Shown piece after piece: positions 1 through 10,122 of a stretch of DNA of 20,785 nt (the stretch's first letter is position 1; every line of letters starts with the position of its first letter). A program made the translations under genes and the position numbers. The notes beneath the pieces are model-generated. The model was not told the DNA's origin and made no database searches. It saw only the letters and a list, made by a program, of their open reading frames with translations. The stretch spans positions 1-20,785 of the forward strand of contig CAXKVR010000793.1 in assembly GCA_964058845.1 (NCBI GenBank), in the 5' to 3' direction. The DNA is from Carex sylvatica (Eukaryota; Streptophyta; Magnoliopsida; Poales; Cyperaceae).

Positions 1-2381
1 TGATCACCTCCATTGTAGCTGTGGTGCAGGAATTGCTTGGTAAGAAAGGCACAGGCTCACCTAAAGTTGAGGTGGAAATTGTGTTTCCAGTTTCCTCAGA
101 TTCAGTATCAGCTGCTCCTGTGAATGGTTCTGATGGTGTGGCTAGTCTCGGTGTAGTCCCTGGAGTCGTTGCTGGTGAAGGATGCTCTATCCATGGTGGT
201 TGTGCTTCCTGTCCGTACATGAAGGTTTGCTGTCTAATTAATTGCATGAGTTGTGCTTGTTTTAATCTTACTTGAACCCTAGTTGCAATGGCCAAAACCA
301 ACTTATGTTACTGGTTTAAATTGGACAGTGTTTGAGGAAATGATAATTGAATAAAAGGATAACTAAAGTTGAAACAGGTTGTTATTTTAGTTGGGACAGA
401 GTATTTCATGTATGAGTTTATTAGAATAAAAAGCAAGTTGCGGAAAAAAGATAAGAAATAATAAAAAAAATATAAAAAAGAAATTTGACAAGATTGTACT
501 AAGGATCAGATGAGCTGGTATGAGGTTCCGTTGTGTCTGATTAAAGTTGCATCCCGTTATTTAAGTCTCAAGTTTTTCATTCCGTTTACTTTTCAGATGA
601 ACTCACTTAGGTCACTACTGAGAGTATGCCATCAAGTGCCAGATGAAGAGGGTGTCTTATCTGCATTCCAAGCCAGCAGATTTAATGTGAAAACTCCTTT
701 AGGAAGATCAGTTGCAGAAGTCGGATGTGAACCAATTTTGCACATGAGGCATTTCCAGGTCAGTGAATTATGTTTGTTTCTTTGTTTTGATGATGTTATT
801 GACATTCAGGCTATGTTGGGCCTTTTACGCTTTTGTTTATTGGGCTTCCATGTTTGGATATTGTTGTTGCAATTGAAGCTGGCACAGGGTTTACCAGCAA
901 CAAATGCAGATACTCAAAAGTCAAAACTGACCAGAGTGAAGAGACCTTCAAACAGCGACATAATAGATCTGAAATGCCTATTGGCATAAAGTTCGACCCT
1001 ATAAAATTCTATCGAGTAAAGTGCATGTCAATAGCACCTATTGCCGATGGCACAGGTTTCAAACCTTGGTGATGGCAAAGAGGTTGACTAAATGGACTTA
1101 ACATTGTGACTATTGAAAGAGGTTGAATTGCCCTGTTTCAGAGGATAGGTTGCGATAATGCCACAGTACCTTAAATGATTAACTTGTGACAAACAACCCA
1201 GCCTCCAGCCATTCCCTAACTCACCCCTCCAAAAAGAAATGAAAGAAAAAGAAACTATTTAATATTACTGTTATTTGATTAACACATTTAAGTATTTGAT
1301 GGAAATTGAGCAAAAGAACATTATACTTCTTAGATTTCTTGTTTTTCCAAATTTGGAGACATAAAAATATCACTTCATAAAAAAAAAAATTAAAAACAGT
1401 GAACAAACAGTAGCTTTTTTTTCTTAATTTCATTAAGCAGGTTCCTGTTTTGCACAGGAATGATTTTTGGGAAAAAACTTGGTTGGTGAAACAGATTTTT
1501 TATTTCCAAAAATGATTTTTTTTTAATTAAAAATAGCTATTATTTATTATTTCGAATAAGACAGAGGTTACAGATATTTATCTGATAACAAAAGTTTAAC
1601 AAGAAACAAAAAAGAAGACTCAAGGTAATTTTAGTCCTTTCCCATTTTGAGCTCGTAAGCCAACCAGCCACTGCTGATTTTTACAAATGAATAAGAAGAG
1701 CACAAGAAGAGGAAAAAAGAAAAATAAAAGAAAAGAAAAGAAAAGGAAAATAAATATATGCATACTTAAATCCCTAAAAAAACTCCCAAGACAGTAAAGA
1801 AAAGAAAAGCTGGAGTTGTCTGTCAGATGGCATCACTCACCAGCAGCACACAAACAGACAATCACCATGTCAGAAGCTCCCAGTACTCACTGTCAATTTG
1901 TCACTCTGACAACATGACATCATGACATCAAGCATAGACTGTCACACATGAGAAGGCCATAACTGAAAATAAAATATGCTGTATTGTATCGGCCTGGGAT
2001 GGCCTCCCTGCTCATGGTGGTTGAAATTTTGAAACATTATTTGGCTCCTCTGTGCTTCTGACCTAGAAAGAGAAGGGGCCAGACCAGCTAAGCTCCCCAA
2101 AATAGTTAACACTCTAATAGAAGAAATTTCTATTAGGTTGATAATTGTCATGAAACAGGATGATTGTCAGAGAGGTGTTTGTGATGGATGAAAAGTTCAG
2201 ATGGTTTGGTGGCAGTAATACAAAAAAGTTATTGTAGCTTTTTAGTGCTATTTTACTGGTCTAAAAAGGCATGAAGAACATTTTTTAATTTGTACCTTCA
2301 CTGAAAATGCAGGCAACAGGAAAACTGGCAGACAAGCTTGTTGATCAAATTCTCAGTAAGAACAGAGAACCCATCTCATGA
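1..2381 (+). CDS. QS: Quinolinate synthase, chloroplastic (NadA-type), C-terminal exons, partial
   Basis: Three coding exons are visible: 3-224 (open at the left edge, first complete codon at 3), 597-758 and 2313-2381, ending in TGA. All junctions are GT-AG and phase 0, giving the last 150 residues. I recognise the C-terminus of plant quinolinate synthase, which condenses iminoaspartate with dihydroxyacetone phosphate to quinolinate in plastid NAD synthesis. The segments EVEIVFPVSSDS, GCSIHGGCASCPYMK|MNSL and VGCEPILHMRHFQ match the family as I know it. The cysteines in the middle segment lie where NadA proteins have the third ligand of the [4Fe-4S] cluster. The SufE-like N-terminal domain and most of the NadA fold would lie upstream of this window. 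The last exon encodes a short basic tail (ATGKLADKLVDQILSKNREP). Intron 225-596 holds nothing notable. Intron 759-2312 (1.55 kb) is AT-rich with a small AAAAG microsatellite, and its open frames are not coding. The gene converges on the B3 gene downstream. Confidence 0.93.
1722..1746. repeat. (AAAAG)n microsatellite in the second visible QS intron
   Basis: About five imperfect AAAAG units lie in a purine-rich stretch of the intron (about 1690-1755). No function is implied. Confidence 0.75.
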
Positions 2382-3712
2382 CAATCACGCCAGGTGTGTC
2401 CATTCGTGCTGTAATGTGCAATAGAAAATGCTAGCTCCAGCCATAGAAGATAGAAGCAATGCCTATTGTTTGCATTGTATCCTCCATAATTTGCAAAGTG
2501 CAGAACTCTGCCTTTCACTGCATTTTTTTTTTTTTCTTGATTATATATTTCGAATGATAGAATTCGTAGCCCTCTGTGTGCACACTTTTCCTAGTGGTGG
2601 TTTTGTAGCTACCATATAATTTTTGTGTCATGCTAACATTGTTTATAATCATTTTTGTGCCAATTTAGAAGTACATTTTTCATCAAAATAATGATTACCT
2701 TACAGTTTTGTTCAGTCAAAATTGCTCTGGTGATCGACTCTTTGTGAAGCATGCTGAATTTGAAGTACTTCCAATATAATGTTTTGTTCTCCAGTTGTAA
2801 TCTGGCTCAATTTTCCCTGATCAAAGATTTGCATTGTAAAAGCGATCTTATCTTTCAAAACACTATAGTAAAAACTTATTAACTTTCAGTATCTTTTCAG
2901 TCTATTGTTGCTCCTTGTGCAGCTCCTTGTGTTTATGTAAAGTCAATTACGTCGCCATGGGTTTTTAATATTGAGCGCTCAAATCTCACAGGCCACAACC
3001 ACCATTAGATGAACCCATACACTTGTGTCAAGGTACGCAGTAGCATGAAGCTGAATGCAATAACTGCTGATATTATAGGAGGGAAGGTAGTGTAATGAGA
3101 AGATGGAGCCAAAATTTTGACATCTAGGGAACACCAAATGACAACATTGTCTAGGGAACCCCTTCATCTGACCTTTGGCCCCTGCTTTGATCAAGTACCG
3201 CAAATTATAGTTTCCAAATCTTATCTATGAAGAACTCAAGATTCCACCAAAATTGACAAAATTGTGTAGGGATAAAATTTCCAGCAGAGAAAGGGCAGTT
3301 AGCTCAGTTGGCTAGAAAAAAAGTTTTAGGAGTGTTAGTTATGCAAAGGTGGAGCCCCTCGCGACTTTGCAACCTCAACAAAATTAATGTAGCATGAATA
3401 AAAGCTTGCTGACCAAAGACAGTTTAAAAATGTTCATGAACAAAGACTGATATTCATCCACAAGAAAATATAACCATCATCCAATAATAATCCGAACAAA
3501 CATAATATAAAAGTTACAATCACTTACCTAGGCCAGTAATTGGTTGAATTAGAAAACTGAGAAGGCCGTTTATTGAGCCCTCCAAAACCATTTATTTGAT
3601 TCTGTAAAAAAAATGGCAGAATTTAAAGGACCGATCAGGGCTGATCAGACATTTTTCGACCCTCTCAGTTGGGTTGGAAGGATGAAAAGTTCCGTTTAGG
3701 CCTCCTCAATCT
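2382..3712. other. Intergenic region between convergent genes; no gene seen
   Basis: This is the space between the QS stop codon and the likely 3' end of the B3 gene. Its first few hundred bases should be the QS 3' UTR, but I could not pick a convincing polyadenylation signal; the nearest plain AATAAA (about 3399) is 1 kb downstream. Short open frames at 2428-2619 (+) and 2979-3203 (-) have no recognisable protein features. A weak tRNA-like A-box occurs at about 3293 and is listed as a finding. Confidence 0.6.
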
Positions 3713-3718
3713 TTTATT
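3713..3718 (-). promoter_or_regulatory. Candidate polyadenylation signal of the B3 gene
   Basis: Read on the minus strand this is AATAAA, about 255 nt past the B3 stop codon and just past a tandem duplication in the 3' flank. The distance is normal for a plant 3' UTR. Plant signals are loose, so cleavage could lie elsewhere. Confidence 0.35.
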
Positions 3719-3780
3719 TCTATCAATCGCAAGCCTAGATTAAGAGTTGCATAATTTTCAATCTTATTATGAAAACAATT

Positions 3781-3965
3781 TTCTGCAGATTCTAAATTAT
3801 TACAATACTCAACATCCTAGTTTTCCAAAGCTACAGCATCACAACAGTCACCGCAGAAAAGGTCGTTATTAGTTCTGCAGATTTTTGAATTATTACAATT
3901 CTCAACATCATAATTTCTAAAGCTACAACATCACAACAAGCATCACTGCAAAGGTTGTCTCAGCA
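3781..3965. repeat. 92-bp tandem duplication in the 3' UTR / 3' flank of the B3 gene
   Basis: Copy 1 spans 3781-3872 and copy 2 starts at 3873. Both begin TTCTGCAGATT and share, in order, ATTATTACAAT, CTCAACATC, AAAGCTAC and CATCACAACA, with scattered substitutions and small indels. Copy 2 ends about 8 bp from the stop codon of the minus-strand B3 gene, so both copies are probably transcribed in its 3' UTR. Confidence 0.85.
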
Positions 3966-3972
3966 AGTCAGC

Positions 3973-6800
3973 TCATTGTTCACACTCAACATCACAACCG
4001 CGTCTAAACGGGGTAATCTCGTCAATCACCCTATAAATGTGCATCTTCAAATGATTTTTCTTCACAATCTCAAGCACCACAACATCATGGATTTCTAGGT
4101 TGTTCGCCACAGCAGCCTTACCCCACCCGCCACTCAGTGCACCATGACGGCCATTGTAGCACACATAAATGATGGGCCAGGACCTTCCTGTGGGGTCCCA
4201 CAGGGTTAACTTTGCATTTTTCTTTGGGAGATTCTCCCTTACAAAATCAACAGGGAGAGACTGCATTGCAACAGAAAAACCAAAACTTAAGCTGAGTTTT
4301 AAACAGAAGTTTGGGCAGCAGCACAAGTGATTGCTTATGCAGGACAAACAAATTGAATATATGTATCAGCCTGCAAACCACATGTCCCATACTAAAATAT
4401 CAGTAATAACAATAGTCAAGGAGTAGTACATCTAATTCTGATAACACTCATTGTTGCTTCTACCAGTGTTCTTGCATTACTTGTGTTGGTACTGAAGCTG
4501 TACCCGTTGGTTACTGACTTTATGATAATTCAAAGGATAAAAATGAGTCACTCGAATCACCTTTTAGAATTATATGGTAGCACTACAGTATAAAAATATT
4601 GACAACTAAGTTCTGCTAAAGGTTATAAAAAAATAACAGATAAACCCAATATCTACTCCATACGGCCACATAAATATAAGTTATCAATTACTGTATAACC
4701 TATCATAACAATAATAAGAACAATGTGAACGAGCTTGCTTAAGGCACACAACTAGTTATTCGTAAATTTATTATATCTCACAGATAATCAATAGGTGTAA
4801 TTTTCCCAACAGTCCAAAAGGATCTTACCAAAAAAAAGCTGCAATAGACATAGGAGTTGCGCATCGCAATAATAATAAAAGGGTTTTCAGATGCAAACAA
4901 CTTAGCCTTCTGAAGAGTGTTAGATATCTCTTCTTGGGTGACAGGTCGCCTTTGTGACACAATCGTAGGCAATCTCTTTGGTCTAGTTACTGTGTAATAA
5001 GAATTATAATATGTAAGAGAATGAGATATGCAACTTTGCATACTTGATGGAATATGGAGATGTCTACCTTCTGTCCATGATCTGTTATCGGTATTGTGGC
5101 TTAGCCATCGCTTGTATGAGGGTTGTTCAGGTGTTTTAGCTGGCATTAATGATCTTGAATATGTGAAATCTGCTTTATTAACAAGAGCACAACAGTATTA
5201 GAGAAATACCAAAAACGGTATTTAGAAACAAATAGTCAGTAAATTCTAAGATCTAACTTCTCTGACCCAGATCAATACAATACCTTTGGCAAATGAAGAA
5301 TTTGATAATATACCAATCAAACCCTATACTGGTTTGATATTGCTTCATATTGGTCAATTCCATTCATTTGGAAACTTATATTTTATTGCCCCTAATTGGA
5401 TCCCACTATCGACAGAAACCTAAAGGTAACTTGCTAATATGATACTCCATGAGACAACAAAAAATTTAAAATAAAAAAAGAGCAGATAAATTACCGTCTG
5501 GCTCTTCCTTCTTGACGACAACAAGTGCCATATTTGGCTGCTCTTGTAAAACTGATTGGCCATTACGGCTCTCTCCTTTGCTAGACTTGCTCGGCTGAGC
5601 ACTAAATGCTGATTCCTTCTCACATGCTGAACGGTCAAACACTTGAACTGAGAAGCTGTTTTGCCCTTCATACCGAAAAACCAATATCTCACCAACCTGA
5701 ATGGAGTGGTCAAAAACAAAGTCCCTCCAACCAGACTCGAAATATAGCTCGTTATTGCTCTGCATCAACTCCACCTGCCATTTGTGCCCACTTGGGCCTC
5801 TCAGGTAGGCCATGCCATTGATGGCTTTTTTATCTATTTGTTGGCAAAAGGCTGGAGGAATCCTCTAAAAAGAAAAAAATTGAGAAGGTTAAAAAGAAAA
5901 TCTTCCATACATGGAAAATGAATATTGTTTCAGCACCTAATAAAGAGTTAGTTTTTCAAATTAGAATACAACACTTTAAGCCAACTTACAACAGAGAAAA
6001 ACGAAAACAATGGATACATATGACAAACACTAGCATGATTTATTAGTAATTCCTCTTGAGCCCTAAACCATGGAATGGAACATATCGCTTCCAGTAAAGT
6101 TTATCCTAAAATTGCTAGGATTGCTGAGTAAATATTAATCCTTTGATTTTTGTTTTCTTTTCTTTTGCTACCTTGGTTTTGTAACTCCGGTTGGGTTTCA
6201 TTTCTAGCCTACCCCAACTTGTTTGGGACTAAAGGCTTGGTTGTTGCTGTTTTCTTTGATTAAGGATGTCTTTCTGATTCCTTCTTTTATTGTTATCCAT
6301 ATAGAAGATGTTTCTCAAGTATATCAAGCAGAGAAGCACTATAAATCAAAAAAAAAAATCTATCAGCTGCCCCTAAAATCTAATCAAATCACTTGGATAC
6401 ACATCAGTCTGAAAGCACTAGCAGCCAAGACTATCTAAAAGCCTTAGATCTGACAACAGGATTTCCATTTTATTTTTTTTTGTTTCTAAGATTTTTTTTT
6501 TATCTGAAATATATACACAACAAAACCAAAACAACATGATCTCTTAACCATAAAATTCTGAATCCTCATCAAACAAAACACACAATAATTGACCTTGATC
6601 TAAAAAATGGAAACCAAGTAAAAATCCTTTCTACCAAAACTAATAATAATTATTATAATACCAAAAATTAGAATATGGTATCGACATTGAAGATATGCAA
6701 TCAAACCGAGATCTAAGAAAATATCAGAGAGATTTCATACCAAAGACAAGTAAGAATTATCTAAGATAACTTTAAAAAAGCAAGGTTTGGAGCACACCAT
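3973..6800 (-). CDS. Same B3 gene, short isoform from an alternative first exon within intron 1
   Basis: On the minus strand, 6800-6741 reads 20 codons starting MVCSKPC and followed by FFKVILDNSYLSL, then a donor GTATGA. It ends in phase 0, exactly as the distal first exon does, and so can join the same acceptor at 5864 to read FFKVILDNSYLSL|RIPPAF, a natural B3 beginning. Remaining exons are 5864-5495, 5169-5068, 4989-4829 and 4260-3973, giving a predicted 326 aa. Both exon 1 versions carry the FFKV strand, so they are mutually exclusive and probably use separate promoters. This form lacks the basic AT-hook segment. A plant-style leader lies directly upstream: a pyrimidine-rich stretch at about 6800-6845 and a telo-box AAACCCTAG at 6856-6848. 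No clear TATA box is seen. Seen: the frame, phase and donor. Inferred: that it is transcribed. Confidence 0.7.
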
Positions 6801-9520
6801 CCGAGAAGGGGAAAGGGAGAAGGCTGGCAGTGAGGGGGGGGATGGGACTAGGGTTTATGCTCTTAACTTATCAGGTGCTTTTGGTAAATCCAACGGTGTT
6901 TACATGTGCCAATTTAATATTGACTGTGATTTGAGTGATTTTTCATAGATACCCGAGACTGAACTTTAAAGATTTAGATCACCAGTCTATAAAATAGGAC
7001 TCTCAATTAAAGATAAAAGAACAAAATTAGGCGCATATAATTGGAGGCAACCACAGGCAATAACTACAGAGAATCTAAAGCTTGGTGATGTATCATCTTT
7101 AAGGTGATTGAGACTACCTCCACGTGGTAAATATTAGCTGAGATCTTAATTAGATGATAAAAGTTTAATTCCTTTCAATGTTACTGTAAATTGATTAGGT
7201 TAATGAGAAATAGCTGTAACAGCGGATATATAAACCATAGAGCTTTCCTATCCCATTCCCTCACTGCCTTTCCTGGATGAATTCAAGAGCCTGTCTCCAT
7301 GAACAATTTTATTAACTAAAAGTTCTAACCTGTTCCTAATTTGGATGCATGTTTTCTTCTATTGCTCTTGATCTTGACTTATCTTTTTGATGTTGTCTGT
7401 TGATGGCTTTCAGATTTGAACTCTCAATTTGATTTGAATTTTGCAGTTTACTCTCAATTTGATTTGAATATTGTTGTAAGGAAAATCCTGAACAATTCAT
7501 ACCCAAAGGTTCATTTAAAAGGGATCTTTATTAGGAGTTCAATATGGAGTGATTTTTTCTTCCAAGCCAATTTGTGTCAGATAATTGTCAAATAAAAAAA
7601 ATTCAGAAAAAATGATTTAGTGATTCATTATCGTTGAATAAAAAAAAACCAAAAAAAAAAGGAAAATTACAACTTGGTGGTCTTATCTCTTAAAGTTTGA
7701 GCAATCACTTGGTGGTCATATCTTATTATGATATATTTCCAAACTTTAACTTAGCCATCCCCGGCTAACCTTTAGATCCGCTCCTGAATGCTAACCAAAT
7801 GAGATATCTCTTTTCAATTTCCCCATCCTATTTATCCAACAAGTAGGACATTGCTAGAAATGGGAAACAAGGGTTATCCAAACATTGCTTTTAACAATAT
7901 CGCACTCCTTGTTGGTGCAAATGTTCCAAATTAAAGGCATAATTCAAGCATATCAGGCATGTGTGGCCAAACAACATCATTTGTTAAAGCAAAGTTTGTA
8001 ATGCTAAACTATAATGCTAATAAGTTCTCATCCCATGCATCTCAATGCTTGAACTTTGCTATTTGTTCAGTCAATTACATTATGTTTTCGACTGAATTCT
8101 GTGTTCAGCCTCTGATAACATTCATCAGAGAGTATTAAATTATATATTACTAAAAAAACCACAAAGTGCAGATTGACTAGTAATACTTACATTTCCTATA
8201 TATTCTATATATTCTTTGGGGAGTGCTATACTAAGTGCACAAATTGTGATTTTGAGAGCTAAGAGAATATTTTATACTATAATACCTAATTTACCCTTAG
8301 TTTTTAAAGTCTTAATAATTTCACATCTTTTTAATTCTATATTTATGTCTTGATTCATTAATCATTGTAAGTGTGCATAAAAGAAAAGCATTAAATTCAT
8401 TTGTATACTAATAAGGAAGTTTGCTGCATAATTTTGTTAACACAGAGAAATATTCACATGCTTAATTTTTTATTTTATTTTTGACAGATAACCCGAAGGT
8501 ATTGTATAACAACAACAAATTAAAAATTACACATGTTGCTTATACATGAGTTTGCACTAATGCATTAGGAATAAAATATTACAGGTTATGCTTATACTTG
8601 AGCGTATACCAGACCAAAGTTTCAAGTTCTTTAACTATAATGATTTCTTTTTTAAGTATGCGACGGACATTTTTATTGTTGATGGAGGTTAAATTTAAGT
8701 ACAATCAATTTATGCTGAATTGGCTCTTGATTGCACAATTGAGGGTAAATAGCACACAATCGCACAAAATTAATTAGGTACATACGTAACATACCAATAC
8801 AGTACCTAACCAGTGATCTCTGAAATCTAAGTATGTTATACAGTACCTTCCGGGCTATTTGCCAAAAATAAAATAAAAATTAAGTTGTTAATATTTCTGT
8901 GCATTAATAAAATTATACAACAAACTTTCTTTAGTATATAAATGAATTTAATGGTTTCCTTTCACACACACTTACAAGTATTTAATGAATCAAGACATAT
9001 ATAAAATTCAAAAGATGTGAGATTATTAAGAATTTAAAAACTGAGGGTAAATTCGGAATTATAGTATTAAAGATTCTCTTAGCTCTCAAAATCACAATTT
9101 GTGCACTTAGTGTAGCACTCCCCTTGTACTATTAATTTAGCATGATGTGTTTGCTAGACAGCTGTAAAAAAAAAAAATCTATATTTCGGGTTCTACATTT
9201 TAGGAAGAATAAACATTACATCTTTTGACATAGTTATGACAAAAAAAGAGAGGAAGAAATCACAATCTAAAAGAAAAATACAAACTTTATCTCCTGTGAA
9301 ATAGAGGAAAGGAGGGGCTTAGTACCAGCTTTTGTGTAGAAGCATCTGGAAAAAAAACCTTGAAGAAGCTGGTGCTACTCGATATCTCCATTTGAGCGGA
9401 AGGGGGAGTTGCTACTGGAGAGGAGGAGACAAACTTCCTCGGCCTTCCCCTTCCTCTAGCTGATTTATTGCTCCCCCCTGAACTCTCGCTAGGGTTCTTC
9501 TCTCTACCTCTTTTAGCCAT
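3973..9520 (-). CDS. Two-B3-domain transcription factor (REM / VRN1-like) with AT-hook-like N-terminus, long isoform
   Basis: Exons on the minus strand are 9520-9326, 5864-5495, 5169-5068, 4989-4829 and 4260-3973. All introns are GT-AG, exon phases agree, and the total is 1116 nt (371 aa). Residues 1-50 are basic and serine-rich, with an AT-hook core in RGRGRPRKF (about 22-30). B3 domain 1 spans about 52-142 (FFKVFFPDASTQKL, RIPPAF, LRGPSGHKWQVEL, GWRDFVFDHSIQVGEILVFRYEG). A linker holds VVKKEEPDD (sumoylation-type VKKE) and basic TRPKRLP and SQRRP. B3 domain 2 spans about 257-354 (ENPFIIIAMRNSYVY, LPVDFVRENL, GRSWPIIYV, GWGKAAVANNLEIHDVVVLEI). B3 domains bind DNA. The layout, including the VKxEEP-like linker, resembles Arabidopsis VRN1, so a nuclear chromatin-associated regulator is inferred. 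The start ATG has good plant context (TAATGGC) and follows an in-frame stop. An alternative first exon lies in intron 1. The exact REM subgroup is uncertain. Confidence 0.88.
6207..6251 (+). mobile_element. 3' tail of an Au-type SINE (5'-truncated)
   Basis: The segment CTACCCCAACTTGTTTGGGA, then CTAAAGGCTTGGTTGTTG, is the characteristic 3' end of the Au SINE family, widespread in flowering plants and ending in a TTG-type tail. No tRNA-like head with A and B boxes is visible upstream, so this is a 5'-truncated or eroded copy. It lies in intron 1 of the B3 gene, opposite to the gene. Confidence 0.7.
6848..6856 (-). promoter_or_regulatory. Telo-box (AAACCCTAG) and pyrimidine-rich leader before the proximal first exon
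   Basis: Read on the minus strand, AAACCCTAG is followed by a C/T-rich tract (about 6845-6801) running into the ATG at 6800. Telo-box plus CT-rich leader is common near plant transcription starts, often in TATA-less promoters. It supports an internal promoter for the short B3 isoform. Confidence 0.45.
7120..7234 (+). promoter_or_regulatory. G-box and TATA box of a possible plus-strand promoter inside B3 intron 1
   Basis: A palindromic G-box CCACGTGG lies at 7120-7127 and a TATATAAA at 7227-7234, followed at normal distance by a pyrimidine-rich stretch (about 7240-7275) like a plant leader. No open frame of note follows. It could drive an antisense or noncoding transcript, belong to the proximal B3 promoter (the G-box is about 265 bp upstream of that start region), or be chance. 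Confidence 0.25.
7421..7475. repeat. Short tandem duplication (about 30 bp unit, two copies)
   Basis: The string CTCTCAATTTGATTTGAAT occurs twice, about 30 bp apart, in intron 1 of the B3 gene. Confidence 0.7.
8218..9123. mobile_element. 906-bp foldback (long terminal inverted repeat) DNA element
   Basis: The left arm (8218 to about 8508) and right arm (about 8835 to 9123) are near-complementary along their whole length, about 290 bp each, around a loop of about 326 bp. Both ends read GGGGAGTGCTAYACTAAGTG inward, continuing CACAAATTGTGATTTTGAGAG. The arms also share GTCTTGATTCATTAA and, deep inside, the pair GAAGGTATTGTATAAC / GTTATACAGTACCTTC. There is no transposase. I found no convincing target-site duplication (flanks TATTCTTT and TTGTACTA), so I do not assign a superfamily; a MULE-type or other foldback element is possible. 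It lies in intron 1 of the B3 gene, near the distal first exon. Confidence 0.85.
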
Positions 9521-9760
9521 TACTGATCAGTGATCACAGGAAATTATGAGGAAAGTTTATGGTGCCTCACAGCTGCGAGTGTTCGGGTACAGTAAACCAC
9601 GGTCCTGTTATGTCCCAGTCGAACTCTTCTCCAGTTTTTGTAGTTTATCTCTGATGGTTAGCGGACCAGTATAACTAAAAATAGAATAGTGCGAGGTGCT
9701 GCCACCTGGAACTGGAGAAGGTTATTCTATTCGCCGGAGGTCAATATTTTTCCCTTTGCA

Positions 9761-9776
9761 TTTTTATATTATGACG
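9761..9776 (-). promoter_or_regulatory. Candidate core promoter of the distal B3 start: TATA box with adjacent TGACGT motif
   Basis: On the minus strand AATATAAAAA lies about 245 nt upstream of the ATG at 9520. Immediately upstream is GACGTC (TGACGT on the plus strand, 9772-9777), a bZIP/TGA-type binding core. A start near 9735 would give a leader of roughly 215 nt. Assigned by motif and position only. Confidence 0.35.
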
Positions 9777-9851
9777 TCTATTTGTACTTTCTAAGTCTCA
9801 AACTCCCAATCTAAATTTCTTAGATTCGCTGAATCATGCCCGCTGATGAAG

Positions 9852-9989
9852 TTCAGTAAGGTGTTTATTTATTTTTATATAGAATCCCAAGTTTAATAAT
9901 AAAAAAGGTTACTCGTACCTGTATTAAAGCCTACTCTTATACGGTTATACTATCATGCGTCTTTTAAACGAATTAAACACCTTACTGAA
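9852..9989. mobile_element. 138-bp MITE-like hairpin
   Basis: The 16-bp ends are a perfect inverted repeat: TTCAGTAAGGTGTTTA at 9852-9867 and its complement at 9974-9989. The interior is AT-rich and noncoding. No flanking duplication is seen, so the element class is open. Confidence 0.55.
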
Positions 9990-10035
9990 TCCGGGGAGAT
10001 TATGCAGAGTTTTTATGTGCGGTTCTTTTTATCTA

Positions 10036-10122
10036 GTCCGTTCATTTTTGATCGGACGGATTATAACAGAGGGACTGTTTTTTTGAGATCTAATCTGATC
10101 CGTCCGATCAAAATGAACAGAC
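10036..10122. repeat. Stem-loop with 25-26 bp arms
   Basis: Left arm 10036-10061 (contains TTGATCGGACGGAT) pairs with 10098-10122 (contains ATCCGTCCGATCAA), with about one mismatch and one bulge and a loop of 36 nt. Size and pairing resemble a miRNA-type or MITE-derived hairpin. No evidence of expression can be read from sequence. Confidence 0.6.

Noticed and set aside
510..989. 159-aa open frame, plus strand
   Set aside because: It reads through a QS exon and both neighbouring introns. Only 597-758 is coding; the rest has no protein-like features.
833..1072. 79-aa open frame, plus strand
   Set aside because: It lies within a QS intron and has no recognisable domain.
1942..2151. 69-aa open frame, minus strand, in a QS intron
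   Set aside because: No recognised motif and opposite to the host gene. It may be part of an old repeat, but I could not identify one.
5420..5719. 99-aa minus-strand frame and 5606-5821 plus-strand frame
   Set aside because: Both are shadow frames of B3 exon 2.
9287..9325. Extension of the distal B3 exon to a stop codon (VLSPSFPLFHRR)
   Set aside because: This is intron read-through. The B3 sequence stops at the GT donor at 9325-9324 and resumes in phase at 5864.
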